Origin: Lindgomyces ingoldianus
Lineage: Eukaryota; Ascomycota; Dothideomycetes; Pleosporales; Lindgomycetaceae
Reading direction: 5' to 3'
DNA length: 64,000 nt
Assembly: GCF_010093535.1 (NCBI RefSeq)
Contig: NW_022985195.1
Location: forward strand, 566,819 to 630,818
The notes under the pieces were generated by a model that saw only the letters and a program-made list of their open reading frames with translations, made no database searches and had not been told where the DNA came from. This document shows positions 33,653 to 43,672 of the stretch, in pieces. The first letter of the stretch is position 1. Each line of letters begins with the position of its first letter. Both the position numbers and the translations under genes were made by a program.

Positions 33653-35081
33653 TTTCTAGGTTTAAGGTGGAATATTTAGAGTGTGGCATATCAGAGACAG
33701 TGTCTGAGCCCGTTTTTGGCCTTGTGGTGATGCCTCGTAAGACTGGGGAAACCGTGCATCCACAAGCTACACAGCCACGTATTATCTAAGTTAAAATGCA
33801 GCGTATCGACGGACGTGCGGGGTTGTTTCTGCGACGATCTATACTCGCCTTGATTGGGTGGCTTTTATTGAAGCTACCGACAGGGGTAAGGACCCCGTAT
33901 GAATTGAGAGCCGCTCGCAGCCTTATTGCTAACTATTATTCCTAAGCGACGCTAATCGACTCTTCGGCCTGGGTGTAGGCGCTTGATGAGTTATTATAGT
34001 TTAGTAGTAGATTCGTGGTAGTGGCTCTGGAGGGAGTAGCGCTCGATTTCCCTCGAAAGACGAACCTTTGTAACTGAGAGGAGGCATCAACGCAAACGTA
34101 ATTCTTAATTATATGACTGGGGCTTTAGGGATAAAGAAATAGTTTTAGTATTAAACCAAAGGAAATTATTGTAGAATTTAAGAGGTGCGCTAATTTCCTC
34201 TCGCTTTAGAGTCAAGTACCTGAAAATTTTCCGTTACGGTAGTTATTCCGTTACGGGTGGATGTATACTAATGTCCGTCCCTGGGCCGCGGAAAACCCAC
34301 CGTGCCAGAAAATATGAGGGGTACTTTGACTTCAAGCGACTGTAACTCTGCGCACACGTCAGGCTTCACTAAAATTATGTATAAATAGTGTGCTTTGGCT
34401 GCTTTTAAATATTCAGGGCCTTTCTAACTTATAGATTACATTTGCATTATCACCTTCCTACCTAAGTTGCTCAGAGTCTTCTTTTATAGCAAAACAATCT
34501 CTATTTGCTACAGCACTACTATTAAGCTTTCTCTACTTGCAATACATATATAAGGTTCTTATCTAAGTCTTAGAGCCTTATTACAATAATAGGAAGTTGT
34601 TATTAGCTTTGTGCCTGCTGTCGCGCGCAAAATTTATGAAAGGTCGCTACCCTAGCCAGTACCTCTGATCAAAGCAATTACCAATCCTAGCTAGTGCAAA
34701 GCGACCCGCACCAGGAGGAACCAGCAGGTTCCATGGCGGGAAGCCAGTCTAATTGTAGCGCGCGTCTTTGCGTGCCTAGCACTGCGTCCTACGCTCGCCC
34801 CATCAACGAATGAAAGCCTCACCGTCTTTCAATCCCTAATGAAGCAGAGATTTCATGAGGTGCAATCATGTTGAAGATGATAATGATGGTGTTTTCTGAC
34901 AACACTGTCGCTCTATCGGCGGTGTTGCGCATGGAGACGCCCAGCCCCGCGTCTACCAGGCAACTGCGACTACGTACACGGTTTTGACCCTTCTTCTGAT
35001 GGCGAGAGCGTCTCCATTCTCCTTCAATTCACATACATAAACACTCAAGAGTATCTTCAAGTTTCGGATAGTGCCTTCAAG

Positions 35082-35885
35082 ATGGACCCCCATGTGCTCT
35101 CCTCTGGCAAGATCTGGGTGCCCCTAGGTAATACTCTCCCTCTCCCCGCAGAAACGTCACCCTTTCTGGCCTGCTAACATCAGCCGGCCACAGAGAACAA
35201 CCCCGATGTAATGACCAAGCTTGCACACAAGCTCGGCCTCTCTCCTAACCTTGGATTCCAAGACGTCTACTCCCTCACCGAGCCCGACCTCCTCGCCCTC
35301 ATCCCCCGCCCCTGCCATGCCGTGCTCTTCCTCTGGCCCTCGTCCGACATATCAGACGCCGAATTTAAGAGGGAAGAGGCAGCTATGCCGGCGTATGAGG
35401 GGTCTGGCCCCGACGAGCCGATCGTGTGGTTCCCGCAGACGATCGGCCACGCGTGCGGGCTCATCGGCTTGCTGCATTGTCTGACGAATGGGGAGGCGGC
35501 GATGAATATTGTACAGGGCAGTTTTGTGGACAAACTGATGGAGGAAGCAGTCCCGCTTAAGTCGAAGGAGAGGGCAGATCTGTTGTACAACTCAGAGGAA
35601 TTGGAGCGGCTGCACAAGGAGGCGGCGCAGACGGGGGATTCGCGGCCGCCAACCATCGAGGAAGACGTGCTGTATGGCTTCACGGCCTTTGTGAAGGGCA
35701 AGGATGGACACTTGTGGGAGATGGAAGGCTGGAGGAAGGGGCCGGTGGATAGAGGATTGTTGGCTGAAGAAGAGGATGTGCTGTCAACAAAAGCATTAGA
35801 GTTGGGTCCATTAAGGATTATCAACAGGGAGAAGGCATCGGAGGGACGGTTCAGCGTTATTGCGCTGTCTACCAACGATGACTGA
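35082..35885 (+). CDS. Ubiquitin C-terminal hydrolase (UCH, peptidase C12) homologue, probably inactive
   Basis: Exons 35082-35127 and 35194-35885 give 245 aa, typical for UCH-L3/Yuh1. The start PHVLSSGKIWVPLENNPDVM carries the UCH opening pattern. The oxyanion Gln (Q97) and nucleophile Cys (C103) are present in FPQTIGHACGLIG. Where fungal members read LHYICFVK...HLYELDG, this one reads LYGFTAFVKGKDGHLWEMEG: the catalytic His aligns with G177 and the Asp with E193. KGPVDRG after it is normal. UCH enzymes trim small adducts from ubiquitin; without the His this copy probably cannot, but may still bind ubiquitin. Its GC-rich coding sequence contrasts with the AT-rich surroundings. The alignment is by eye. 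Confidence 0.85.
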
Positions 35886-36314
35886 TTCGTAGAGATGTCA
35901 TTCCATAGGACGAGATAACGTGTCTGAAAGAATGCATTAGGCTACCTCAAATTAATGTCAAGAATATCTTCCAGAATTCACCGCAGACAAGGTGAGGAAT
36001 GCGGGAGTCCTGGAGCGACATAAAGTCCTTATTTCTTTCATCAACGGGGTACATTCCTTCTTTGTTGATCAAACGGTGCGCTATGTGAAGATTTGAGGCA
36101 GCATGAAAGATCTCATATTTTCAGTCTTCAAGGGGAGTATTCGAAATCTACTAGCATCCATCAAACTAGTGTGTGATCTTAACGTATGTATTCTTTTATA
36201 ACGTTTCTAGTCTATTAACCTAACTCTTCTTGCTTTAAGTTTAGGATCGCGTTTCTTGAAAGCCTAAGCCTAGTTCTTGCCTGGAGGCTTAACTAGGTTA
36301 TTTGTTGTGGACTG

Positions 36315-36457
36315 CTCTGATAGGGCAACCCATGTTCTAGGTACATCTGGAGGGAGGCCTTGCGCCAGCACCTGGCTGGCTCGGTCCATGGCTACGATTG
36401 TGAGGGGTCAGACACGAGAGACAGCCAGGACAAGACAGCTAGCACAGAGGAACGCTC
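36315..36457 (+). repeat. Dispersed repeat copy 2
   Basis: Partner of the minus-strand copy at 31978-32116. It lies within the frame 36277-36477 whose product includes TSGGRPCASTWLARSMATIV. Both copies are followed some 20-25 bp on by CACGTGA. Confidence 0.65.
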
Positions 36458-36897
36458 TAGTCGCTAAAAATAGCTAGCACGTGACCTTTTATGGCCGATT
36501 AGCTCGCCACACATCTCATACCGCACTACGTAAGCGCGCTAAACCCTCATGCGAAGACACACTGCGGACACCTTCGCCCGGATAAATCCGGAATGCATAC
36601 TTTCAAAAGGCTAAGTATCTTGAAAGTTAGAGTTATCTTCTTTTGTTATAGAATTATCAGTTTAATCCTCTGAGATTTAAAATTTTGTAGATGTGGTGCA
36701 GCAGGGGTGTAAAGCTAATGTAATGTTAGTTCTAGATGCTCTAAACGGATTGATCGACAGCATGACCAAGAGTGTTGTATTTTTTTGACTGCACACCGGT
36801 TTCCTAGAGAGAAATGCCCAAAGAATAATAGTAGATTAATTATAGCTAGACAGAATTGTCGGGGAGAGAGTTGCGATGCTTAAACATAGATTCATTT

Positions 36898-36987
36898 CGG
36901 CACAGGGGGTTTTCCGCCACGCAAGGGAGGACGTTACCCTTATATTTTTCGGCACCATGGGATTTTTCGCTACGCAGGGAGGGACAT
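36898..36987 (-). repeat. Tandem subterminal repeat at the right end of the UCH interval
   Basis: Two related units start at 36898 and 36949, 51 bp apart: CGGCACAGGGGGTTTTCCGC and CGGCACCATGGGATTTTTCG. Each matches, inverted, the left end at 34271. Double end repeats of this kind (IR/DR arrangement) occur in some Tc1-type elements. Confidence 0.6.
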
Positions 36988-37293
36988 TAAAACAAATGTA
37001 TATTTTTGTTACAGACAGATTTCCTGAGGAGAATAGTGACTAGTCTCAATCACAATGTTCTTTGTAGCACTACCCTTATAAATTCATATCTTGGCGTGTC
37101 CATACCGAAGAAAGTTTTCATCCATCAGGTTTCATGTACGAACATAAGCTAGCGCGACGAATACTAAATTGCTCACAAGTTTATCTACTCCTAAATTCTT
37201 TTCGGAAGGCCTGCCCCCTAAGCAACGAACACATCCCAACACAACAATTAAACTCATGCCTCGAGCACACAACTAACCTTAGAAACCAAAGCG

Positions 37294-37818
37294 CTATTTC
37301 CTCTTTTTAAACGACACCGATTTCTTCAAGCTCCAAAAAGAGACGTCAGGAGCGGAACGGGTCTTCAACCCAGCAAGATCCCCATCTAACAACGGCCCAG
37401 GGATAACCAGCTCATCCGTAGTTGCGGCCCTCCGCCAGTCAGCCCTCCGTGACTTGACGGGAAACCTCTTTCGTCCCATTTCCTCGGTCTCTCCGACGAA
37501 ATGTGGTACTCTTGGGGAGGAATGCTTGCTTCTGGAAATCTTGGGTAGGGGATAGTGGCCAGTGACTTCAAGATGGAAGTTCACAAGCCTAGCCACATCA
37601 TGATCTGAAGAAGGTTTAGGGTCCTTATGCTTTCGATTACAGAGTTTGCTTAGCCAGGAGATATTGTGTTTGGTGGGTCCGTGGGAGTTTTCTACGAGGG
37701 TGATGGCTTCAGCGGAGAGCGCGCTGGGTGAGGTAAAGACGACCTTTGGATGTTTGGGATAAGAAGTAGAGTTCTCACCGGAAAGAAGTGGGCCTGAGGT
37801 AGACTTGTCTGAAGACAT
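37294..37818 (-). CDS. Hypothetical basic protein
   Basis: A single frame of 174 aa with ATG at 37818. It is rich in Lys, Ser and Pro, with no membrane segment or known domain. The C-terminus is strikingly basic (FWSLKKSVSFKKRK). Middle motif RKRFPVKSRRADWRRA could be a nuclear signal. No homologue recognised; composition suggests a real but fast-evolving protein. Confidence 0.5.
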   Translation of the reverse strand: MSSDKSTSGPLLSGENSTSYPKHPKVVFTSPSALSAEAITLVENSHGPTKHNISWLSKLCNRKHKDPKPSSDHDVARLVNFHLEVTGHYPLPKISRSKHSSPRVPHFVGETEEMGRKRFPVKSRRADWRRAATTDELVIPGPLLDGDLAGLKTRSAPDVSFWSLKKSVSFKKRK

Positions 37819-38410
37819 AGCGGCGCAGGTCTCGAAACTTGGAAAGACTAGGTATAAGGAATCTGGAGGGAAAACCTGGGTTACTGGGTATAATTTGAGA
37901 CTTATAGAAATATTCTGCCGTGCATTGTTCAGAGAAAGGGACCCACTATAAAAGCATTACAAACTTCCCTCTGTCGCTTCTAGTAGTGCGACCATTGTTC
38001 ACCGTGGGCTTTAGTGACCACGGCTTTGTTAATCACACACAGCTAAACACCCAAAAGTCTTATGACGGGACTGAGACTATCATTACTCTACCGGAATGTA
38101 TGCCTCAGCCAGGATGCCCTCTTGCGAATAATCCGACCAGAGAAATCATAAGCAACACGATCCAGAACAGGGTAATTATGCTGTAAAGACCCACTTAACC
38201 AGCCGCTCGGTCGTCCTACAACCAGAGCTCAAATTGTTCAGCTGAAGTTTGATCAATACCCCGGGAGATATTCGATGCGAGCTTACTAAACCAAGCTGCC
38301 CCATCTGTCAAATTACTTTGTTGCCATCGTGGGATCCCCGAACTCTCCACACACATATTATAGTCGAAAGAAGGAGCACCTCTCCTTGACTAGAAGAAGC
38401 CACACTTTGA
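37819..38410. other. Intergenic
   Basis: Separates two minus-strand hypothetical genes. A + frame at 37920-38186 has no motif. Confidence 0.4.
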
Positions 38411-40441
38411 TTAGATGAACTCTCTAGGGGTGATTTCTGGGTAGTCGTAGTTGGACTCACCGCCAATTTCGGGATCCGGCAACTGAGGATATTGCACTCG
38501 CCCACTTTCGGCATCACTTAGCCCGGAATCCTCTGCGTCTGGAATGTGCCGGTTCGATTTGTGAGTGATATGTAGGTCCAGCGACTGAGCGTATTGTATT
38601 TGCACGCCCTCGGCGTCATATGATCCGGAAGCCTCGGTGTTTGGCGTATGCTGTTCCAGTGCGTACGTAGTTTGTGGGCCTGGGCAGTATGGATAAGGAC
38701 TCTGTGGATTATTGGGTGATGGCTGGTTTCCTTCTGATTGATCAAGGATATCAGGATTGCATACAATTAGATATTCGCTTTGGGCAAGAGCAGAAGGCTG
38801 AGACTGTTTGTATGACTGGGCAGGTGTTCGAACACCTCGATCCCAGTACCCTCTCAAAGAAGCGTTGGGATTGTCCTTTAGATACTGAATGATTTTGTCG
38901 TTACGAGAGCGGATAGCCACACCTTGATTAGAAGAACCGTTCAGTGGCGCTAATGGAGAGTTGTTGGACTCATACATCAAGCTGGGATGCGGTAGCTGAG
39001 GATATTGTGGTCGCTCGTCTCTATGCGGCAGACTTATCCAATCTTGTGAGTACATAGACAGGCTAGGCTCTTCGGTAGCACCATCGAAGTTATTGAAGTT
39101 AACATCGATGCTCACCCCAGGAGGAACTGAACACTGTTCAACGATAGATTCGAGAATCTCCCAAAGATAGGGATCGTCGCCCCCATTTAGGCCTGGAGCG
39201 GACCTGGGATCTTCATTGTGCGTGTTCAAGTTGGTAGGAACGATTGGAAGTCCACTATCATCTGATTCTGCCTGGTCATTCCCACGTTGATCAGGTGATG
39301 GTGGCACATAATAACCTTGTGTTTCGACTTTTTGAGCTAGGAGAGCTTCCCCACCAGGGAATTCCACTTCATCATCCAATAGCCTCCTTTTTGACCTTGT
39401 CTTTCGTCGCACCAGATCCTGAAAGAATTTTCTCCCCCGCGAGAGTGCCTTTGCTTCTTCGCCTCGAACTCCGTCATAATCCCGATATGGGTTAGCGGGT
39501 GTCGTCTGAGGACCCGAATGTTCTTTGAGCATAGGCTCTTTGCCTCCAGGGAATAACTCCCCCCAGGATTCCGGGTTAGCTGGTAGCTTCTGGGGATCCG
39601 AAGGTTCTTTATAGATTGGCTCTTTACCTTTAGGTGATATACTCCTCCCGGATTCCGGGTTTGCTGGCGATAACTGGTGACTCGAAGGTGCCTGATGCTC
39701 TAGTTCTTGGCCTTTTGGTGATGGGATTCTCTGCCCCTCCAGGTTATTTAGGGGCGCTTGATAACTCAGATGCTGTGCATGCATCGGTGCTTTCCCTTTG
39801 CCTTCATAAGGTAGAAATTCTTCCGTGTCCAGGGAAGGGGCCTCAATATCCCCGTTCTTGAGACTTGCTGGAGGATTTGTGAATGGATTTTCATTGCTGA
39901 CATTTTCATATTCACTTATCGAGGAGGGTATCTCGAATATATCAGGACTAATATCGTCGTCGCTGTTCCGGATCTCATTCTGCAAGGGGCTAGGCTTTGG
40001 TTGCGTTGGGATGGGATTCCCATACTCATCGATGCGGCGAGGTTGGTTTGACTGCGAGAGGTTCGGAAGGTACTCGAAGGTGGCATCGATATGCTCGCGG
40101 AAATGAGAAGGCCGCGGCGGTTTATATTGTACAGGGAGTGGAGGCACAGGGGGTCTCTCCTCGTCCCGTAACGGGCGCACTCGAACGGGACGTGGCCGAC
40201 CGTGAGCTGAGGGGTCAGGAGTTGCTGGACTGGTTGTTGTGACAGTAGTTGGCTGGCTGCTCGAAGAGATGTTGCTGGCTGGTTGCTCTTCCCTAAAACT
40301 GCTGTCATTCCTCTGGTCTACCACTGGTTGTGCCCCTGTCCTCAGATCGCGTTCACTTCGACTTCGTATTAGTTTTTTCGGTGCCCTGGCAACGGACTTG
40401 GCCTTCTCGGAGAGTGACCTCCCTAATTCTCTAAGAGCCAT
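38411..40441 (-). CDS. Large disordered hypothetical protein with internal repeats
   Basis: One exon, 676 aa, ATG at 40441. The N-terminus is basic and helical (ELGRSLSEKAKSVARAPKK, then RSRSERDL). The rest is low-complexity, Pro/Ser/Asn/Glu-rich. Around residues 235-320 three imperfect units recur around the words SPKGKEP, PANPES and QKLPANPES. A second repeat family (about 24 residues) near the C-terminus has DAEGVQIQYAQSLDLHI and DAESGRVQYPQLPDPEIG; PQYPQLPHPSL earlier is related. No catalytic or binding domain seen. The long uninterrupted frame strongly supports a real gene. Confidence 0.7.
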   Translation of the reverse strand: MALRELGRSLSEKAKSVARAPKKLIRSRSERDLRTGAQPVVDQRNDSSFREEQPASNISSSSQPTTVTTTSPATPDPSAHGRPRPVRVRPLRDEERPPVPPLPVQYKPPRPSHFREHIDATFEYLPNLSQSNQPRRIDEYGNPIPTQPKPSPLQNEIRNSDDDISPDIFEIPSSISEYENVSNENPFTNPPASLKNGDIEAPSLDTEEFLPYEGKGKAPMHAQHLSYQAPLNNLEGQRIPSPKGQELEHQAPSSHQLSPANPESGRSISPKGKEPIYKEPSDPQKLPANPESWGELFPGGKEPMLKEHSGPQTTPANPYRDYDGVRGEEAKALSRGRKFFQDLVRRKTRSKRRLLDDEVEFPGGEALLAQKVETQGYYVPPSPDQRGNDQAESDDSGLPIVPTNLNTHNEDPRSAPGLNGGDDPYLWEILESIVEQCSVPPGVSIDVNFNNFDGATEEPSLSMYSQDWISLPHRDERPQYPQLPHPSLMYESNNSPLAPLNGSSNQGVAIRSRNDKIIQYLKDNPNASLRGYWDRGVRTPAQSYKQSQPSALAQSEYLIVCNPDILDQSEGNQPSPNNPQSPYPYCPGPQTTYALEQHTPNTEASGSYDAEGVQIQYAQSLDLHITHKSNRHIPDAEDSGLSDAESGRVQYPQLPDPEIGGESNYDYPEITPREFI

Positions 40442-41256
40442 GTTTGCAAATGAATCGACGGAAGTGAAAAAAGAGCTGTGGGGTGAAGTGACGAGTTTGG
40501 ATTGGAGAATGGCTGGAAAGCGAGAGAACTGGGAGTAATTGTGGAATATGTATGACGTTGGAAAATGCTGTTGCGGATTGAGAAAGTGTATGAACGAAAG
40601 CGTGGGATGAAATGAACGCTAGTAGCAATGAGACGAGCATGGATGAAGAGGACTGGATTTTGCAAAACATGAAGTTGGCGTTCTGTACGGTCGAGGAAAG
40701 TGAGACTAAAGTAAATAGAAGTGGCATCTGGCAAGTCACCTCGACTGCCATCCCCGATGTATGGGGTAGTACTACAAGGCATGGTATGAGTATTTGGAAG
40801 CCTCTGTACAGACTGGGAAGCGCGCCCTGGTGTTGAGCGGTAGGGAGGCGCGGGCTTCATGATTGCGACAAGATGAAAGATGTCGAAGCCACGACCTAGA
40901 GAACCAAAGTTTTGGATTCATGGACATCATCAGATGTGGGCCGATGGGAGAGGTAATAATTTTTTGAAGGGTTCAGAGGTTGAGGGATGAAAAAATGGTC
41001 CTCTTCAAGCCTCGGCTGGTGTGTCAGCCCCCTGCCAAGCGGGGTATGGTCGCCAGCAGCAATGACGTACGTCAGTGGTCTGTGCTCTAGTCCTCAAAGT
41101 GGCGCGGTGCAGTGAATGCTCCCCCTCTCACCCACTGCTGCCTAGGTACAACGACACCACCACCACCACCACCACCACCATTACCAGACCAGTACCGCAG
41201 CTTCACTATCACAATACCTACAGTCTCCCCACTTGCATCCAGAAATTACCGCTACC
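40442..41256. promoter_or_regulatory. Divergent intergenic region
   Basis: Upstream of both the 676 aa gene (-) and the small membrane-protein gene (+). A CA-rich microsatellite, (CAC)n, lies at about 41155-41180. No specific site was identified. Confidence 0.35.
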
Positions 41257-41662
41257 ATGCTCCAACTCGCTCTCGCCACTCTCCTCCAACTCTCGCTCGT
41301 CTTACTGGTCAACGCAGCGCCCATCGCGACACAATCCGAGCCATGGCAAGCAGGGACTGGTGGTGGAATCGTTGGACTCATTGTCCTCATCCTATATATC
41401 ATTGCTTGGGGTATGTCTTTCTCCCGACGTCTCCGGACATGCCGTCCCGGATACAACCCACGGTGAACATTCACTCCAAACATTGAGCTAACCCACCATG
41501 CCCGCCACAGTTGAGATTCTCCAGTCTAATCGCCCGCCTTTGAACAAGCTCATCTGGTGCTTGGTCGTCTTCCTATTTCCTGTCGTTGGAATGATCATCT
41601 ACTACCTCTTCTCGAACCGCGACGCTCATGGCCGCTCAGGCTATGAGGCTATTGGAGCATAG
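41257..41662 (+). CDS. Small membrane protein with PLDc_N-type domain
   Basis: Exons 41257-41410 and 41511-41662 give 101 aa; the 100 bp intron has donor GTATGT and acceptor CCACAG. A signal-like leader (MLQLALATLLQLSLVLLVNA) precedes two transmembrane segments, GGIVGLIVLILYIIAWVEIL and LIWCLVVFLFPVVGMIIYYL, separated by QSNRPPLNK. The W-x-EIL-x-x-x-RPP-x-x-KL-x-W pattern with a C-terminal GMIIYYLFS matches the PLDc_N (phospholipase D nuclease N-terminal) domain. As a stand-alone small protein its role is unknown. The intron falls within the first helix, and splicing restores the motif. Confidence 0.8.
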
Positions 41663-42508
41663 AGTGATGGAAGATTGGGGTGATGTGTTTACGGTCAGGA
41701 AGGCGGTGGCCGGCAAGGCGCACAATGAGAGGTGCTTGGGGTTAGTGGAGAGTTATATCTCTACGACGTTGACGGATTAGGCTGATGAAGCCAAAGGAGA
41801 ATCCAGTCCACTGAGAGGCCGCTCTTTGGAGACGATCCCATGTCTACTTTCCCTTAGTGTTGGGGATGCAGAAAGTGTACAGGGCGACCCTTCACTAGGT
41901 CTCCTACCTTAATCCTTTTCGACAAGAAGATTTCTTTGACATAGATGAAAAACTAGGGGAGGATGGAAAGGAAACTGCTGGCAATTCCTAAGATTATCCT
42001 TGTTATGTACCACACCACGTCGTTCTCTGTGACGTATCATCCTCTGCTGCCTCTCATCCTTCCCAGCATGCCATTACCCACAGGACGCACAAACCAACTA
42101 AGACCCCGAAAACAATATAATGTGCAGATGAACACTAAACAAGAGTAGTCACACGCAAAACTCGTAGCAACCCCTTCCTCTGACCACGTCTATATTGAAG
42201 GACATCAAGATAAACCAAAGACACGAGCAACTATCATAGCATATCAACGCCAAATTTAACTGTGTGTGTAACCAAACTCAACCTATAAGGAGTCAAAGGA
42301 GACTCACGGTCGTTCGAAAGTCTCAAAACCGATGGAAGTGACCAAATTTCGTCCTCGCCAGGTTTGCCTTGCAAATTTCCAGAGTTAGCTCCTTTCATAT
42401 AATATCTGTTCCGATGCTATAACACCCTAAAACTCAATTCTTCATCTCAACTATACTTATTTCTCTTCTAATTAACAGGCACAGTTGGGGCGATTTCTAG
42501 AAATGGAT
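41663..42508. other. Intergenic
   Basis: Nothing recognised apart from short frames (for example 41963-42148). Likely 3' UTRs and spacer. Confidence 0.4.
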
Positions 42509-43672
42509 TTAGAGAGACCGTTCATACTTTTCTTTAAGAAACGTCCTCGATTTTTCTGACAGCGAAGTCCGCCCAAGTTGTAAGAACTTCCACATCAGTG
42601 GTGGTTTCATCCGCCTCGGAGTCAATTGTGTCGAGGAACCCCTCAAGAGATACCGCCCCCAGCTTAGTGCGACTTTCTCCTCGTATGTTGTCCCGTCCTG
42701 GATGCCGTCTTCATTCGCACGCATTCTGAAGGTTTTGGAATTTCGAAGACTCTTGGCTTCAAGATAGCTGCCTTCACGCGTTGGGAAAGGTTCCGGTTCG
42801 AAGAAGGGGAGCTCGCGGCTTTATCGGAGGAATATTAATCTGGTTCTTCGCCCTATAAGCCTCCTTTACGGGAGATGTGGTGTGGCTTTTCATACTACTC
42901 TTTCGATACTCACAAAGGCTCACTCTTGGAGCTTGAACTGCTGATAGGAAAAATTGGTCTCTTTGGAGATAATTCGGACTTCGCGTCACTTTCAATCTTC
43001 GGTATGTCTCCTAAAGTCTCGGGTCCCGCATCTCCTCCGTGCCTAGTAGTAGAGGTATTGCCCGCCATGGATTCTCAAGCGGACCTGCGGTTGTTCCTTC
43101 TTACCTCTTTCCATCGGACGTGTTTTCGAGGCTCAATCCGCCCTTATGGGTGCCGGACACGCCACTAAATCTCTCGCCCTCTTTCTTGTCTTTGACTTCC
43201 CAGTCTTGTTCACCCGTCTCAGCTAAAGTGTTGACCTGTTTTGCATTAGAACGCGAGGAGGGCAATTCCACATTTCAAGACGCACTCTCTCAGTCTCTAC
43301 ACCGCCCTCTTCTTTGGAGATGAGTTCTCCACTTAGGTGCTCTAATTTTTCTTCCTTCCTAGCAGTTTCATCCGCATTCTTGCTCCCGCTATTGCATGAC
43401 GCATCACGAGCAGGAGCATCATCGCTGTGGTCAACTTCTTTTATATTCATAGCCTTGGCCGTGCCTTCCAGAACTTTGTTTTGTACTCCCAACTCTTCTC
43501 TCTTGTAGCGGAGGGCTTCATCAAAGTCTTGATCCATTTTCTCAATCTCAACCTTCAAATTCTTCAGAGGTATAACATCTAGCTCTTGAAGACTAGCCTC
43601 ACTCTTCTCACCGAGTTCTGTAATTGCCCAGGCCCATATCATATGCGAATCGAGGTCTTCGTGATCTTCCAC
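42509..43672 (-). pseudogene. Probably decayed paralogue of the 44.5-46.2 kb repeat-domain gene
   Basis: Reading down the minus strand: a charged coiled-coil-like frame (43672-43223; EIEKMDQDFDEALRYKREEL), an open stretch in another frame ending NTSDGKR before GTAAGA near 43105, a Ser-rich stretch (SELSPKRPIFPISSSSSK), then RTGQHTRRKS and finally KLGAVSLEGFLDTIDSEADE followed by TTTDVEVLTTWADFA and a stop. The last block matches the repeat unit of the intact neighbour. Some breaks could be introns, but a stop between QHTRRKS and KLGAVSL and the frame change near 43240 point to decay. If transcribed, it would need several introns I cannot place. Confidence 0.5.

Larger units (their letters stand above)
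31506..34263. mobile_element. Putative TA-flanked inverted-repeat interval enclosing a MYND gene
   Basis: The left end reads CATCCAACTGTAACAGAATA from 31506. The complement of the right end, read inward from 34263, is CATCCACCCGTAACGGAATA; both continue to a CCGTA(G/A)CGGAA word. Over about 35 bp there are six differences, five of them transitions. TA lies immediately outside both ends (31504-31505, 34264-34265). No transposase was seen inside; the only gene is the MYND protein at 32133-33652. It may be a non-autonomous element, or two short elements that happen to flank the gene. The sequence outside the gene (31506-32132 and 33653-34263) is AT-leaning and shows nothing else. Confidence 0.45.
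34271..36987. mobile_element. Putative TA-flanked inverted-repeat interval enclosing a UCH-like gene
   Basis: The left end, ATGTCCGTCCCTGGGCCGCG onward, and the inverted right end, ATGTCCCTCCCTGCGTAGCG onward, align over about 53 bp with shared GTGCC, GAAAATAT and AGGG words. TA lies outside both (34269-34270, 36988-36989). It starts 7 bp after the preceding interval ends. No transposase is visible; the one gene is at 35082-35885, and the flanking 34311-35081 and 35886-36897 are AT-leaning with no other gene. A captured host gene is possible, but so are two independent insertions. Confidence 0.45.

Noticed and set aside
41075..41491. Frames of 124-138 codons overlapping the PLDc_N gene
   Set aside because: They read through a CAC microsatellite and the intron; the spliced 101 aa product explains the region.
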